Source of the DNA: VBDM01 sp049802235
GTDB taxonomy: Bacteria; Pseudomonadota; Gammaproteobacteria; Burkholderiales; SG8-39
DNA: 27,259 bases
NCBI GenBank assembly: GCA_049802235.1
Contig: JBARMB010000120.1
Location: forward strand, 1 to 27,259
Reading direction: 5' to 3'
Positions 7,166 to 13,988 of the stretch are shown in pieces. How positions within the stretch are numbered: position 1 is the stretch's first letter; the number at the start of each line of letters is the position of its first letter. The notes beneath the pieces were generated by a model. It had not been told where the DNA came from. It was given only the letters and a program-made list of their open reading frames with translations, and ran no database searches. The translations under genes and the position numbers were made by a program.

Positions 7166-8347
7166 ATGAACAAATTCACCCTGCGGTTTGCACCGATGTT
7201 GAGCCTCGCGCTGGCCCTGTGCCTGGGCGTATGGGTCGCCCCAGCCTTGGCGCAGCACGTGATCGTCGGCATCGACAACAAGGTATTTTGGGACGCCGAC
7301 GGCAAGCCGCTCTTTTCCCCGCCGGGGAAGGACGCGGTCGCCGTACTGGACATCAGCGACCGCATGAACCCGAGGCTCGTCGCCAGCCTGCCGCTGATGA
7401 ACTCGGTGTTCGGTCCGCCGGTGAACCTGGCCATCACACCCGACGAGAGCCTGGCGCTGGTGGCCAACTCGATGGACTGGGTCCAGGACGGCAGCGCGTG
7501 GAAAGGCGTCCCCGGAAACGACATTTTCGTGATCGACCTCAAGTCGAATCCGCCGGCGCTGATCGCCACCGTCAAGGGCGGCAAGCAGCCCTCCGGCATG
7601 GCGATCAACCGCGCCGGCAACTTGGCGCTCGTCACCAACCGGGCGGACAACTCCATCACCGTTCTCTCCATCCGCGGGAAGGAGGTCAAGGTGGTCGATA
7701 CCGTGGCGATGGGCGAACAGGTTTCGGCCGTAGCCTTCACGCCGGATGGCAAGCGGGCCCTGGCTTCCAAGAACGTCAACAACAAGGCCGCTGTGCTGAG
7801 CGTCGACGGCGAGAAGGTCACCTATTCGAAATATGACATGCTGGTCGGCCTTTTCCCCTACAACCTGGGCATCACCCCCAATGGCAAGCTTGCGCTGACG
7901 GCGAACAACGGCGCTTCGGGTTCGGCGGACGGGAATGTGGACACGGTCAGCGTCATCGACCTGGAGGCGACGCCGCCGCGCGTGATCGACCAGGTCGTGG
8001 TGGGTGACGGGCCGGAGGGACTCGCCCTCAGCCCGACGGGCGAGATCGCGGTGGCGATGCTCCTTCGCGGCAGCAATGCGTCCAAGTCGGCGTTCTTCTA
8101 CAACCGCAACGGCTCGGTCGCGGTGCTGAAGATCGACGGCAAGAAGGTCACCAAGGTGGGCGAGGTGGAGGTGCGCGGCCTGCCGGAAGGCGCGGTCTTC
8201 AGCCCGGACGGCAAATACCTGTATGTCGGCAACTACATGGACGACGACATTTCGATTCTCAAGGTGGATGGAACGGTCGTCACCGACACCGGCAAGCGCT
8301 TCAAGCTCCCGGGCCATCCCGCCTCGATGCGCAGCGTCGTTCCCTGA
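7166..8347 (+). CDS. Secreted YncE-like beta-propeller protein
   Basis: This 393-residue protein has a clear Sec signal peptide: positive residues, a hydrophobic stretch to about residue 24, and cleavage after APALA before QHVIV. The mature part has repeated blades with phrases such as LAITPDESLALVAN, VAFTPDGKRALAS, LGITPNGKLALTAN, LALSPTGEIAVAM and VFSPDGKYLYVGN. These are typical of YVTN/YncE or lactonase-type seven-bladed propellers. No catalytic residues can be assigned, so a binding or scaffolding role in the periplasm is as likely as an enzymatic one. A strong GGGAGGAGG ribosome-binding site precedes the ATG. The gene stands alone, with a 237-bp gap upstream and a gene remnant downstream. 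Confidence 0.88.
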   Translation: MNKFTLRFAPMLSLALALCLGVWVAPALAQHVIVGIDNKVFWDADGKPLFSPPGKDAVAVLDISDRMNPRLVASLPLMNSVFGPPVNLAITPDESLALVANSMDWVQDGSAWKGVPGNDIFVIDLKSNPPALIATVKGGKQPSGMAINRAGNLALVTNRADNSITVLSIRGKEVKVVDTVAMGEQVSAVAFTPDGKRALASKNVNNKAAVLSVDGEKVTYSKYDMLVGLFPYNLGITPNGKLALTANNGASGSADGNVDTVSVIDLEATPPRVIDQVVVGDGPEGLALSPTGEIAVAMLLRGSNASKSAFFYNRNGSVAVLKIDGKKVTKVGEVEVRGLPEGAVFSPDGKYLYVGNYMDDDISILKVDGTVVTDTGKRFKLPGHPASMRSVVP

Positions 8348-8565
8348 CCAGGGAACTGCGCGGGCGCCAGCAGGCGAGAGTGCGCTTCGAGCAGGAGTCG
8401 TTCGGCGCACTGCACCAGATGCTTTCGGGCCTCGACTCACAAGGCAAGGCCGCCGCGTGGGAGGAGATCTCCGGCAAGTTGCAGCAGTTCGAGCAGAACG
8501 GCGGCTTCGAAGGCCCCTGCGAGATGGTCGTTGCGGTGGGCACCCAATCACTTCGATGCACGTGA
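8348..8565 (+). pseudogene. Probable 3' remnant of a SAM-dependent methyltransferase gene
   Basis: Directly after the propeller stop, an open frame (GTG at 8380, also open upstream of it) encodes about 60 residues including AAAWEEISGKLQQFEQ and GGFEGPCEMVVAVGTQ. From memory, GFEGPCE followed by a hydrophobic strand and VGT is a common ending of small class I SAM-dependent methyltransferases. The normal end would be reached around GTK; here the frame runs on for a few unrelated residues. The SAM-binding N-terminal part is absent from the window. I therefore read it as the decayed tail of a lost gene. It could instead be a small orphan protein; no good ribosome-binding site is seen. Confidence 0.4.
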
Positions 8566-8704
8566 TCACAGCGCAGCCGTGCTCAAGTCGCAGACATCCA
8601 TCTCAACCGATTTACGACGTTACCATTCGCGGTGTCGCGAAAATTGCGATTTGACGTTACGCGCGATAAGTCTTTGGCAAGCGTGACGGTGTTCGAGTTG
8701 TGGC
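8566..8704. other. Non-coding stretch, no gene seen
   Basis: I see no convincing gene here. The stretch is more AT-rich than its surroundings and contains a direct repeat of GACGTTAC (8616-8623 and 8653-8660) and a small palindrome TCGC/GCGA between them. It may be part of a decayed mobile or regulatory element that continues into the structured element next to it. Confidence 0.3.
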
Positions 8705-8781
8705 TGGCTCCCCGATCAGGGCACCACTGGCTGCCAAGAGACCGTTTCAGAATGACCGAAACGGCCTCCAATATCGGGGAG
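8705..8781 (-). other. tRNA-sized structured element with an Asn-type acceptor stem
   Basis: Read on the minus strand, the segment starts TCCCCGATA and ends TCGGGGAGCCA, exactly 76 bases apart. That is the length of a tRNA with its CCA end, and the acceptor pairing is perfect (CTCCCCGAT at 8708-8716 against ATCGGGGAG at 8773-8781). Inside is a 7-bp hairpin, 8742-8748 against 8758-8764. The interior does not form a proper D arm or T arm and has no TTCGA T-loop, so it is not a functional tRNA. It may be a degenerate tRNA-like element or a chance hairpin pair. Two other tRNA-Asn-like fragments occur in this window. Confidence 0.35.
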
Positions 8782-8782
8782 C

Positions 8783-8807
8783 ATGAGGGGATGTTTCCCC
8801 TCATTTT
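8783..8807 (+). terminator. Candidate intrinsic terminator
   Basis: ATGAGGGG at 8783-8790 pairs perfectly with CCCCTCAT at 8797-8804 across a 6-base loop and is followed by a short T run. It would close plus-strand transcription from the propeller gene. Its complement has AAAA on the other side, so it may also stop the minus-strand hydrolase transcript that ends at 8818. Confidence 0.55.
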
Positions 8808-8817
8808 GTAGCCGGTT

Positions 8818-9531
8818 CTAAGCCCTCCCGCCCGGTTTCAGGTACTCAGCAAAAAACGCGAGCAGCTCGTGCCACGACGCGCGGGCGGCGCGCTCCCGGT
8901 GGCGCTCGGCATTGCAGAAGTTGTGGAACGCGTGCCCGGCGTCGTTGTAGGTATGGAACTCGTGCCACTTGCCGAGGCGCGTCAGTTCGGCGTCGATCAT
9001 GCGCACGTCGTCCGGGGAGGGGTTCATGTCCTCGGCGCCAAAAATGCCGAGCATCGGGCAACGGATGGCGCCGGTGCGCTCGAACGGGCTCGGTCCGGCG
9101 CCCTGCGCCTTCATGATGTTGCCGCCGTAGCAAACCGCGGCGGCCTGAAACTCCGGAACCGCGCAGGCCGCGAGCCAGGCGACGCGCCCGCCCATGCAAA
9201 AGCCGATCACCCCGAGCGCGCCGACCGGGGAACCCAATGATCTGAGCCTGGTGACGGCGGCGTTGATGTCGGCGACGAGTTCATCGTCGCGGAGCGCTTG
9301 CGTGCGCTGAGCCCGCTCGATGCCGTCGGGCTGGCGGTGGAACAGGTCGGGCGCCGCCGCGGCGTATCCCTCGCGCACGAGGCGGTGCACCGCGTCCTGC
9401 ATCGGCGCATCGATCCCGAACGCATGGTGCGCGACCACCACGCCGGGGTGCGTGCCCGCGCGGTCCGGCGTCCCGAGATATATCCGCATCGCTTTTTCAT
9501 CGACCTGGGTCGATTCCCAGCGCACCGTCAT
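8818..9531 (-). CDS. Dienelactone hydrolase family protein
   Basis: With the start at the ATG at 9531 the protein has 237 residues, the usual length for the family. The catalytic triad is readable: Cys112 in GFCMGGR, Asp168 in GAEDMNP and His200 in AGHAFHNF. The alpha/beta-hydrolase strand VVVAHHAFGI supplies the oxyanion region. Dienelactone hydrolases open dienelactones in chlorocatechol breakdown, but many relatives hydrolyse other lactones or esters, so the substrate is open. A longer frame extends to 9603, but its first 24 residues look non-native and would overlap the upstream gene. The gene begins 29 bp after the Bug-protein stop, so the two form an operon, presumably controlled by the divergent LysR regulator. 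Confidence 0.9.
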   Translation of the reverse strand: MTVRWESTQVDEKAMRIYLGTPDRAGTHPGVVVAHHAFGIDAPMQDAVHRLVREGYAAAAPDLFHRQPDGIERAQRTQALRDDELVADINAAVTRLRSLGSPVGALGVIGFCMGGRVAWLAACAVPEFQAAAVCYGGNIMKAQGAGPSPFERTGAIRCPMLGIFGAEDMNPSPDDVRMIDAELTRLGKWHEFHTYNDAGHAFHNFCNAERHRERAARASWHELLAFFAEYLKPGGRA

Positions 9532-9560
9532 GATTTTGACTCGGATCGGGGTGACGGGCG

Positions 9561-10538
9561 TCAGTCGGCTTTGATTCCAGCCTCGCGAACGACCCTGGCC
9601 CACCTCTTGAGCTCGCTGTGAATGTGCGCTCCGAATTCTTTCGGGCCCACCCCGGCCGCCTCCATTCCGAACCGTTCGAAGCGCTGCTTGACATCCGGCA
9701 TCGCGGCAGCTTTGGCGATCTCCGCATGCAGGCGCGTGATCAAGTCTTTCGGCATCCCGGCCGGCGCGACGACGCCTTGCCAGTCGCGGATTTCGACCCC
9801 GCTGTAGCCGAGCTCGATGAGCGTCGGGAGATCGGGGTAGGCCGCGATGCGCTGCGGCGCCGCAGTGGCAAGAGCGCGCAGCCTCCCCGATCTGAGGTGT
9901 GCGGAAAGCGCCCCCGTCGCTCCGATCATCATGTCCACGTCGCCTGCGAGAAGCGCAGTCACCCCCGCCGGCGCGCCTTTATAGGGAATGTGAGCGATGT
10001 CCACGCCGGCTGCGCGCTTGAAGAGCTCGCCGGCGAGATGCGGCGGCGTGCCGTTCCCGCCCGAGGAGAACTTGAGCGCGCCCGGCTTCGCCTTCGCCAG
10101 CGCCACCAGTTCGGCGACCGATGTTGCGGGCGATGCGGCGGGGACTGCGAGGATGGCGTAGGCCCATACGACGAGGCTGACCGGAGCGAGATCCCGCTCG
10201 ATGTCGTACGGTATGTGCGCAACCAGGCTCGGGGTCACGACGTACGGCATGGAGATGACGCCCAGCGTGTAGCCGTCCGGCGCCGATTTCGCGACCGCCT
10301 CGAGCCCGATGATGCCGCCCGTTCCCGGCCGGTTCTCGACCAGGACGGGCTGCCCGAGCGCGGGCGCGAGCTTCTCGCCGATCACGCGCGCTACCAGGTC
10401 CGGAGGACTGCCGGGCGTGGTGGGCACGATAAGTTTGATCGGCTTCACCGGATATGTCGCGGTTGCTTGCGCTTGCGCAATGACAGGCGCAAGCGCGAGT
10501 GTCGCGGCGGTCATCAAAATAAAGACTTTGCGGTTCAT
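9561..10538 (-). CDS. Bug/TctC family tripartite tricarboxylate transporter substrate-binding protein
   Basis: This is a 325-residue periplasmic binding protein. A signal peptide runs to about VIAQAQA. The Bug signatures follow: YPVKPIKLIVPTTPGSPPDLVAR, then LGQPVLVENRPGTGG, APDGYTLG, HIPYKGAPAGVTALLAGDVD and a C-terminal VVREAGIKAD. The start ATG at 10538 has GAGGAG 8-13 bp upstream; an earlier in-frame ATG at 10559 is less likely. Bug proteins bind carboxylates or related small molecules and may feed a TctAB permease, but no tctA or tctB is in the window, as is common for the many orphan Bug genes of Burkholderiales. The downstream hydrolase and divergent LysR regulator suggest a small substrate-specific uptake or sensing unit. 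Confidence 0.92.
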   Translation of the reverse strand: MNRKVFILMTAATLALAPVIAQAQATATYPVKPIKLIVPTTPGSPPDLVARVIGEKLAPALGQPVLVENRPGTGGIIGLEAVAKSAPDGYTLGVISMPYVVTPSLVAHIPYDIERDLAPVSLVVWAYAILAVPAASPATSVAELVALAKAKPGALKFSSGGNGTPPHLAGELFKRAAGVDIAHIPYKGAPAGVTALLAGDVDMMIGATGALSAHLRSGRLRALATAAPQRIAAYPDLPTLIELGYSGVEIRDWQGVVAPAGMPKDLITRLHAEIAKAAAMPDVKQRFERFGMEAAGVGPKEFGAHIHSELKRWARVVREAGIKAD

Positions 10539-10622
10539 CAGTTTGCTCCTCGCGTTCATTCGACGCCGCCCAGCTTAAGGCCCCGGCGGCTCGCACGGAA
10601 GCGCCCTCGCGGTGAAACCGGC

Positions 10623-10639
10623 GTTAAGTTTCGCTTAAG
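10623..10639. promoter_or_regulatory. Candidate LysR binding site
   Basis: The 15-mer TTAAGTTTCGCTTAA (10624-10638) is a dyad with TTAAG/CTTAA arms and contains the T-N11-A pattern (10625 to 10637) of LysR operators. It lies 24 bp before the LysR start in the 124-bp gap shared with the divergent Bug operon. Another CTTAAG occurs at 10574-10579, about 60 bp away, which would suit a second site near the Bug promoter. Confidence 0.5.
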
Positions 10640-10662
10640 ATAGGCACCCGGGAGGGCAATCC

Positions 10663-11676
10663 ATGGACAAGCTGCGAGCCATCCAGTACTTCAACCGCAC
10701 CGTCGAGAGCGTCAGCTTCACCGCCGCCGCGAGATCGCTCAACGTCAGCACGCCCGCGGTCACGCAATTGGTCGGCGCACTCGAACGCTCGCTCGGCGTC
10801 GCGCTCTTCCATCGCAGTACGCGAGGAGTCACGCTGACGCCCGAGGGCGAGCGCTACTACGAGACCTCGCGGCGGCTCGCGGCCGAGCTGCGGGACCTCG
10901 AGCTGCGGTTTGCGCCGCGCGGCGCGAAGCCGCGCGGGACGCTGAGGGTCGGGATACGTCCGGTCGTGCGCCGGAATTGCGTCATGCCGCGGATCGCGCG
11001 CTTCCTCGAGCAATATCCCGACATCGAGCTGGTCACCAAGTCATTGCACACGATGCAACCCTTCGATGCGGAGAACCTCGACGTCGCGGTGCAAATAGGC
11101 TGGCCGGTCCAGCGCGAGCTGGTGGTGCGGCCGCTCGCACAAACGCGGAACATCGTCTGCGCATCGCCCGAGTACTGGATACGCAAGGGCCGACCGCAGG
11201 AGCCGGAGGCGTTGCGGAACCACCATTGCCTGCTGTTCCGCAGCGCGGTCGGCGTGCTGCTTGACCGGTGGAGCTTCGAAAAGAGCGGCGAGCGGCGCAC
11301 GGTGGACCTGACCGGCCGCCTGCTCAGCGACGACCGGGACGAGATCGACGCGGCGGCCTGCGCCGGCGCTGGCGTGATTCGCGTTGCCGATCTCACCGCG
11401 GTCCCGTACCTATCCTCCGGGTTGCTGGTTCCGGTACTCACCGACTGGGAAGCTGCGGATGCGCCCATGATCTTCGCCACCTACCGGCGGACCGAGCGTC
11501 ACTCGAAGCTGGTGCGCGCCTTCGTCGATTTCCTGGTCGAGGTGTTTGCCGAACTGGAAGCCGGGCGCATGCCCGAAATGCCCGACGGCGCGCTGCGTGC
11601 GCCAAAACCGGATTGGTGGAGCCGCGCGCGCGGCCGCCACTCGGCCTATGTCGCGCGTGGGCGGAAGTCGGCCTGA
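10663..11676 (+). CDS. LysR family transcriptional regulator
   Basis: This 337-residue regulator has an N-terminal winged helix-turn-helix (about residues 1-60: MDKLRAIQYFNRTVES, then FTAAARSLNVSTPAVTQLVGALE, LGVALFHRSTRGVTLTPEG) and a LysR effector domain from about residue 90. The GGGAGGG ribosome-binding site is about 7 bp before the ATG. The C-terminal tail beyond residue 300 is basic and slightly longer than usual. It is divergent from the Bug/dienelactone hydrolase operon, the standard arrangement for a LysR regulator acting on its neighbours and on itself. The effector is unknown. Confidence 0.92.
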   Translation: MDKLRAIQYFNRTVESVSFTAAARSLNVSTPAVTQLVGALERSLGVALFHRSTRGVTLTPEGERYYETSRRLAAELRDLELRFAPRGAKPRGTLRVGIRPVVRRNCVMPRIARFLEQYPDIELVTKSLHTMQPFDAENLDVAVQIGWPVQRELVVRPLAQTRNIVCASPEYWIRKGRPQEPEALRNHHCLLFRSAVGVLLDRWSFEKSGERRTVDLTGRLLSDDRDEIDAAACAGAGVIRVADLTAVPYLSSGLLVPVLTDWEAADAPMIFATYRRTERHSKLVRAFVDFLVEVFAELEAGRMPEMPDGALRAPKPDWWSRARGRHSAYVARGRKSA

Positions 11677-11754
11677 AGCCGCGTTACTCGTCTTCCAGGC
11701 AAGAAGAATGAGACTAGCTCGCTGGAGGGAGTTCCCAGCCTCGCACCCAAATGC

Positions 11755-11816
11755 CTCCCCGACCGGGGCTCGAACTTGGGCCCTGCAGAATAGAAATTCC
11801 TCACTCCGTCGCCAAC
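11755..11816 (-). repeat. Degenerate tRNA-Asn-like fragment, copy A
   Basis: Aligned without gaps to 24632-24693, this segment matches at about 52 of 62 positions. On the minus strand its last 40 bases, ending in the A just outside the aligned block, fit my remembered betaproteobacterial tRNA-Asn 3' half without gaps at about 32 of 40. They include a TTCGAGC T-loop, the GGTCGGGGA acceptor strand, a discriminator G and GCA in place of CCA. The 22 bases at the other end (11795-11816) are identical to the end of the kdpE region. It is not a functional tRNA. It is joined directly to the broken quinone oxidoreductase fragment. Confidence 0.6.
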
Positions 11817-12030
11817 GGAGGCGTCGATCGTCGGCGTCTATTGGGGCGAGTTCTCGAGGCGCGATCCGGCGGCAAACGCCGCCAACCTGAGCCAGCTGAT
11901 GGCCTAGCTGCGCTCGGGCAGGATTAAACCGCTCGTCAGCGCGACCTATCCGCTCGAGCGCGCCGCCGACGCGCTCAACGACATGATGAACCGCAAGGGG
12001 CAGGGCAAGGCGGTGCTGGTGAGCGGTTAG
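11815..12030 (+). pseudogene. Duplicated 3' fragment of the quinone oxidoreductase gene, broken by a stop
   Basis: Bases 11828-12030 align without gaps to 6726-6928, the last roughly 200 bp of the oxidoreductase gene including its stop codon, with about 9 differences in 203 bases. Weaker similarity at the protein level reaches back to 11815. One change turns the Trp codon of LMAWLRS into TAG, so the copy is broken in frame, and several other changes alter amino acids (for example KVQG becomes KGQG). There is no start codon or promoter. This is a partial duplication that has begun to decay. It is joined on its left to the tRNA-Asn-like repeat. Confidence 0.92.
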
Positions 12031-12273
12031 GTTCGCGCCGCAACCGCAGCGGACCGGAAGTGGAAGCCATTCGGCTAAGGAAGCCCTCTGCGCACGAACC
12101 GCCGCACTCGCCGCCGGCCAATCGGAGCGCAGTATCCCTCTTGCCTGTCATCCAATCTCGACGTAAGAATGTCATCTCTTGGATAACCGTCTAACCTCAA
12201 TCGGTTGACACTATTAGCTGACCCGATGATGGGACGGGTGCGAGTTACCTCTTTCCTGTCGAACGGGATCGTC
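12031..12273. other. Non-coding stretch downstream of the pseudogene
   Basis: With the scar before it, the gap between the LysR gene and the S15 hydrolase gene is 597 bp. In this last part I see no gene, no clear terminator and no repeat of other parts of the window. The segment 12130-12230 is more AT-rich than its surroundings and contains TTGACA near 12205 but no matching -10 element. Confidence 0.4.
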
Positions 12274-13965
12274 TCAGCCCTTGCGTGGAATAACGGGAAT
12301 GAGAAGGTGGGAGTCGTATTTGCCGCCCGTGTGGATCACGTGCACCCCCGCGTTGATCGTCTTGGGGTGTCCGGCCAGCACCATCCAGCGGGCGTATTTG
12401 TAAACGTCGCTGCCTTGCACGACCACCCGCAACTTTTCGCCCTTGGCGAAGCGGGTTCCAGAGGGCCAAATCTCTATTTCGACCGGCACCGGAACGCCTC
12501 GCTTGAGCTTGAGTTGCCGCTTGTGCAGCAGCCACGGTTGATGCGGTGTGGAGCGCTTGGTGTCGAGCTCCCGGTGGGAGGCTCGCAACCAGCCCAGGGC
12601 GACCGGGCCGTCCTCCAGCGCACTGAAGGCCGCGAAGGGGACGTACTTGCCGTGCCGGTCGAACTTCTGCACGGCGACGAAGAGGTCCATGTCGTCGGCA
12701 CCGACCGCCTCCACCCAGAGCCGCAGTTTCATGTGCCCGGTCAGCTCGGTGGCCTCGGGGAAAACGTAGTCGAATTGCGCCCGTTCTTCGCGGTAAGCTG
12801 CGGGGCAGCGGGACTCGTCGCCGGGCGCGTCGTAGCGGACGTGTGACCGGCTTGCTATCAGGGTCGTTCTGAGCGATCCGCCGCGCGCATCCAGGAAAAG
12901 CTGCTTGTACCTGGTTCGCACCAAAGGCCATTCGGTCTCGTTTCTGGACTTGCCGACATAGTACCGATCCCTGACTTCGAGCCGCACCTTCGGCCAGCGC
13001 CGCACATCGTTATCGATTCCCTTCAGGAAGTGGTCGAAAAAGGCTCTTTGCTTCTCGACGCTGTCCGGCTGGTGAAAATTCTCCCATTTTTTCCGCCCAT
13101 GGATCAGCAGCCACTTCTCCTTGGAGGCGATGTTCTTGAAGGCCTCGAGCGTTCCCCGGAGGTGCAAACCCTGGTCAGCCCAGCTTGCCACCACAAGAGC
13201 GGGCACATTGATCTTCGAGAAGTCGGCGACCTTGGTGGCCCAATAACTGTCGAAAAATGGGTGTGCCTTCATCATCGCCGTCACGTCCTCCACTCGATTC
13301 ATCGAGTAGGAAATCGATTTCTGCCAGATCGGCGAGAAAAACGTTTCGGGAATGCCTCCATGAAAGGAGAACTCCCGGTACATGTCGCTCAGACCTTCCC
13401 ACGGGTTGATGGCCGTCAGGTGCGGCGGTTGCGTCGCCGCAATCTGCCACTGGGCGATCGCCAAATAGGAGACGCCCGTCATCCCGACCTTGCCGCTGCA
13501 CCAAGTTTGCGCGGCGACCCATTCGATCAGGTCATAGCCGTCTCTGCCTTCGTTGTGGCACCAGTACGTCGCATTGCCCTCGGAGCCCCACACACCCCGC
13601 AGGTCGACGTGGATCACCGCGTAACCGCGATTGACCCAGTAGAGCGGGTCCGGACCCTCGAAGTTGGTGTAGGGGGAATACCACTCCTTCCGGACACCGC
13701 CTTCCTTGTAGAAATATCCGTACTGGAATGGCCTGTGCTTGCCGTACGGGCTCCACGCGATGAGTGCCGGGACGCGCCCCCTCTTGTTTCCCAGGGGACG
13801 ATGGACGTCGATGTATATTTTCACGCCGTCGCGCATGGGCACTGCGACATCGCGCTCGACGATCATGCCGTGCTCCCTGCTGACCCGGTATCCGAGGCCC
13901 GGGTACTTGTGCTGTGTGGGGGGCACCCCTTTCCGGTAAATCATCTTGAAAGGTGCTTTGGTCAT
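12274..13965 (-). CDS. CocE/NonD (S15 peptidase fold) hydrolase with intact triad
   Basis: This 563-residue protein starts at the ATG at 13965, which has GGAGGAAGG about 8 bp upstream. Longer frames upstream are artefacts overlapping the ligase gene. Family features are IVERDVAVPMRDGVKI (35-50), the oxyanion Tyr in SPYGKH (72-77), YAVIHVDLRGVWGSEG (115-130), the nucleophile Ser166 in TGVSYLA, Asp264 in ASWADQG, and a likely His289 in LLIHGRKKW. A C-terminal jelly-roll domain with PHQPWLL and LKRGVPVPVEIEIWP follows. Relatives include cocaine esterase and X-Pro dipeptidyl peptidases, so an ester or amide bond is the expected target. No signal peptide is seen. It follows the ligase gene by 23 bp and is cotranscribed with it. 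Confidence 0.9.
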   Translation of the reverse strand: MTKAPFKMIYRKGVPPTQHKYPGLGYRVSREHGMIVERDVAVPMRDGVKIYIDVHRPLGNKRGRVPALIAWSPYGKHRPFQYGYFYKEGGVRKEWYSPYTNFEGPDPLYWVNRGYAVIHVDLRGVWGSEGNATYWCHNEGRDGYDLIEWVAAQTWCSGKVGMTGVSYLAIAQWQIAATQPPHLTAINPWEGLSDMYREFSFHGGIPETFFSPIWQKSISYSMNRVEDVTAMMKAHPFFDSYWATKVADFSKINVPALVVASWADQGLHLRGTLEAFKNIASKEKWLLIHGRKKWENFHQPDSVEKQRAFFDHFLKGIDNDVRRWPKVRLEVRDRYYVGKSRNETEWPLVRTRYKQLFLDARGGSLRTTLIASRSHVRYDAPGDESRCPAAYREERAQFDYVFPEATELTGHMKLRLWVEAVGADDMDLFVAVQKFDRHGKYVPFAAFSALEDGPVALGWLRASHRELDTKRSTPHQPWLLHKRQLKLKRGVPVPVEIEIWPSGTRFAKGEKLRVVVQGSDVYKYARWMVLAGHPKTINAGVHVIHTGGKYDSHLLIPVIPRKG

Positions 13966-13988
13966 GGGTTGCCCTTCCTCCGAATCGT

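Noticed and set aside
8583..8804. 73-residue minus-strand frame over the structured element
   Set aside because: It is short, its start lies inside the terminator hairpin and it has no protein-like features; the DNA is better explained by the palindromes.
12190..12240. TTGACA near 12205 as a promoter
   Set aside because: No acceptable -10 element follows at 16-18 bases and there is no plus-strand gene downstream to drive.
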